Assembly (NCBI RefSeq): GCF_001425575.1 | Contig: NZ_LMRD01000007.1 | Location: 62,001-126,000 of the forward strand | Direction of reading: 5' to 3' | Source: Aurantimonas sp. Leaf443 | GTDB taxonomy: Bacteria; Pseudomonadota; Alphaproteobacteria; Rhizobiales; Rhizobiaceae | DNA: 64,000 bases | Shown here: in pieces, positions 62,338-64,000 of the stretch | Position numbering within the stretch: the first letter of the stretch is position 1 | How the letters are laid out: each line of letters begins with the position of its first letter | Notes under the pieces: model-generated | Database searches by the model: none | What the model saw: only the letters and a program-made list of their open reading frames with translations | Told to the model about the DNA's origin: nothing | Made by a program: the position numbers and the translations under genes

Positions 62338-62972
62338 ACGCTTAGCCTAACTCCCTGTTGTGTCCGGCCATGACAGCCGCTAGACACGGGTCGCGACGTG
62401 CGAAGTCGCAGATCTGGAACGGTCCGGCGGCACACACCGGATCGCAGTCGGGCTCGCCCGAAACGACGTTTCCGCCCGCACGCCGAAACAGCCTCGACAA
62501 ACGAGGCCGGTTGCGTACGACACTGGAGGAGACGACCTTCCGGAGTGACCGCGAGACGCGCTGCGAGCCCATCGGCAATGCAGAAACGCCCGACTGTGTG
62601 ACTATCCTACACTGAACTCTGGAAATTTTCAAGTTTTCATACGCATGGCGCCATGCGCCGCCGGCTTTGCCGGCCGCGCGGGACGAGGCTCGCCGTTCAC
62701 CGCGTCTGCCCGGCCGCGGACACAGCGCTCGCGGCGCGCTGCCGGCGGGTCCACAGACGCCGCTTCTACGAACAGACCGTGTCGAACTGCCGCTGCGTCC
62801 GCAGGGGGTTGGACCGAACGTCTAAGTCGGGCGGGTTCGAGCGCCGGCGAGGGCGCGTGTCAGGTCGGGCCGGAGCGCCCGTGCGAAGGCATCAGGCAGG
62901 TTCCATCGGCGGGCACGTCGCATCGCAGGCGCGAGACGCGTCATTGCCGAGGAGACGGGCTGCGGCGTCGAC
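62338..62972. other. 635-base gap containing the carD promoter and a long leader
   Basis: On the minus strand a good promoter, TTGAAA (62632-62627) and TAGGAT (62609-62604) with 17-base spacer, lies about 260 bases upstream of the carD start. The sequence between promoter and gene has no gene I support. The segment between promoter and fdxA (62650-62972) is also without a clear gene. Confidence 0.6.
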
Positions 62973-63311
62973 TCAGTCGCCCGTGCCGGGCTCCTTGGAG
63001 AAGAACTTCTCGAGCTTGCCTTCCTGCCCGTCGAAATCCTTCGCGTCGGCCGGCGCTTCCTTCTTCAGGGTGATGTTCGGCCAGGCTTCGGAATATTCGG
63101 CATTGAGCTTCAACCAGACGTCGAGATTGGGCTCGGTGTCCGGCTTGATCGCCTCGGCCGGGCATTCGGGCTCGCAGACGCCGCAATCGATGCACTCGTC
63201 GGGATTGATGACGAGCATGTTCTCGCCTTCGTAGAAGCAGTCGACCGGGCAGACTTCGACGCAGTCCGTGTACTTGCAGCGGATGCAGTTGTCGGTCACC
63301 ACATAGGTCAT
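62973..63311 (-). CDS. fdxA: 7Fe ferredoxin (FdxA type)
   Basis: This 112-residue ferredoxin has the 3Fe-4S and 4Fe-4S ligand pattern [17 protein letters not shown] and [12 protein letters not shown], with the typical loss of one Cys position in the first cluster area and an extended C-terminal part ([15 protein letters not shown]). It carries electrons in the cytoplasm. Position beside carD is common in alphaproteobacteria. A hairpin lies in its leader. Confidence 0.93.
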   Translation of the reverse strand: MTYVVTDNCIRCKYTDCVEVCPVDCFYEGENMLVINPDECIDCGVCEPECPAEAIKPDTEPNLDVWLKLNAEYSEAWPNITLKKEAPADAKDFDGQEGKLEKFFSKEPGTGD

Positions 63312-63344
63312 GGGGGATCCTTCGAGAGAAGCGGGCCGCCTCGC

Positions 63345-63363
63345 ACCGGACGCATCGTCCGGT
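63345..63363 (-). promoter_or_regulatory. Leader hairpin of fdxA
   Basis: ACCGGACG and CGTCCGGT (8-bp perfect arms) surround loop CAT, about 34 bases before the fdxA start. It may be a message-stabilising or regulatory structure; there is no T-run. Confidence 0.4.
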
Positions 63364-63541
63364 CACGACGACCGCGCGGGGTGGCTCGGCCCCGCAGAGA
63401 TGTCGCGTGAGGAGGTATCCACTCGGACAAATCCTGGCAAGAGCAAACCGGTGCGTCTCTTCGGCGGTCCGAAGAACATCCTTCCAAGCCGGCAGGCGCG
63501 GCTTCGATGCGCGGACGGACAAGGGCTTCGGAACGGTGCGC

Positions 63542-64000
63542 TCAGTCCTCGCCGCGCTTGCTGCGGGAGATGTCGCGCCGCTCGCGCTTGTTCGGGGCGC
63601 GCCCCGGCGAGACGCCCGGCGCGGCGCGCCGGCCGGAGCCGCGCAGGTCGGGCCGCCCGTCCTTCGGCGCCTTCGCGCCGCTCTCGGTACGGGCAGGCGA
63701 GCCGGCCTCGCTCTCGCCGGCACTCCCCTCGCCCTCGCCGTCCTCCTCGCCCTCGGAGGGAACGAGAGGCGGGCGAAGATCCTCGTAGAGAAGGGCCGCC
63801 TCCGGCGCGGGGCCGCGGCGCTCGCCGGGGGCCAGAACCTTGAGGATGCGCACGCCGCCGCGCAGCGTGATGGTCAGGACGTCGCCCGGCCGCACGGCAC
63901 GGGCGGGATTGTCGGTCTTGTCGCGATTGATCCGCGCCGCCCCCGCCGTGACGAGCTTCTGCGCGAGACTGCGCGACTTCACGACCCGCGCGAAGAACAG
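63542..64000 (-). CDS. S4-domain RNA-binding protein, C-terminal part (cut by window edge)
   Basis: The visible 152 residues hold most of an S4 domain (RVVKSRSLAQKLVTAG, then INRDKTDNPARAVRPGD) as in Hsp15-type heat-shock ribosome proteins. After it comes a long low-complexity tail rich in Gly, Glu, Ala and Arg (EGEEDGEGEGSAGE and RAPNKRERRD). The gene enters from the right edge, so its start is outside the window. Hsp15 rescues stalled 50S subunits in E. coli; a similar role is inferred. Adjacent fdxA follows on the same strand. Confidence 0.82.
   Translation of the reverse strand: MFFARVVKSRSLAQKLVTAGAARINRDKTDNPARAVRPGDVLTITLRGGVRILKVLAPGERRGPAPEAALLYEDLRPPLVPSEGEEDGEGEGSAGESEAGSPARTESGAKAPKDGRPDLRGSGRRAAPGVSPGRAPNKRERRDISRSKRGED

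Noticed and set aside
1-64000. CRISPR array, prophage, insertion sequence or plasmid origin
   Set aside because: I saw no regularly spaced repeats, integrase, transposase, terminal inverted repeats with target duplication, or replication genes.

Overview
This window is 64 kb of GC-rich chromosomal DNA with tightly packed genes, short or overlapping gene junctions and many GTG or TTG starts. PcaQ, a RpoH-type sigma factor, the CarD/FdxA neighbourhood, a Fur-type Zur next to znuABC and HutC control of histidine genes together point to an alphaproteobacterium, most likely Hyphomicrobiales (Rhizobiales). I cannot fix the genus from the sequence.

Bases 1-14,000 are an aromatic and hydroaromatic acid catabolic locus. 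A pca operon on the minus strand (pcaL-pcaH-pcaG-pcaI-pcaJ-pcaF, the last cut by the window edge) converts protocatechuate to acetyl-CoA plus succinyl-CoA, with pcaQ divergent. A second group on the plus strand supplies protocatechuate: a Tat-exported cyclase-family protein, a two-domain 3-dehydroshikimate dehydratase (quiC), a TRAP transporter (dctQ-dctM-dctP) and a shikimate/quinate dehydrogenase. A TetR-family gene lies between the two plus-strand units, and the same 14-bp palindrome sits at the same place in both promoters. A broken toxin-antitoxin pair is embedded here.

Bases 14,000-35,800 are a surface-polysaccharide island. It encodes dTDP-rhamnose synthesis (rfbA, rfbC, rfbB, rfbD), an ABC-2 polysaccharide exporter, UDP-GlcNAc 2-epimerase, seven glycosyltransferases, one two-domain RgpF-like/GT2 protein, a NodB-like deacetylase, a CapK-like adenylate-forming enzyme, a phosphatase and a methyltransferase. 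Most minus-strand genes overlap as ATGA, GTGA or TGATG, so they are probably translationally coupled. The left edge is clearly AT-richer. A tRNA-Pro(CGG) lies just beyond the right edge.

Bases 36,300-40,240 hold zinc uptake and its regulator (zur, znuB, znuC, with znuA divergent) and a cytochrome b561. Bases 40,250-46,080 hold two divergent, tightly packed sets: a zinc-type dehydrogenase, a degenerate pterin-synthase-like protein, a glycosyltransferase and a methyltransferase on the minus strand, and a CDP-alcohol phosphatidyltransferase and membrane sulfatase-like protein on the plus strand. This is the best candidate in the window for an uncharacterised biosynthetic system.

Bases 46,090-53,930 contain an unrecognised membrane-anchored protein, hutH, a transglutaminase-like cysteine peptidase, a polar amino-acid ABC transporter and hutC. 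Three similar operator-like sites link hutH, the transporter and hutC. Bases 54,040-58,340 carry thiamine salvage: thiN, a TPP riboswitch and thiBPQ. The right end has housekeeping genes: an M48 lipoprotein metalloprotease, rpoH, carD, fdxA and a partial S4-domain RNA-binding protein.
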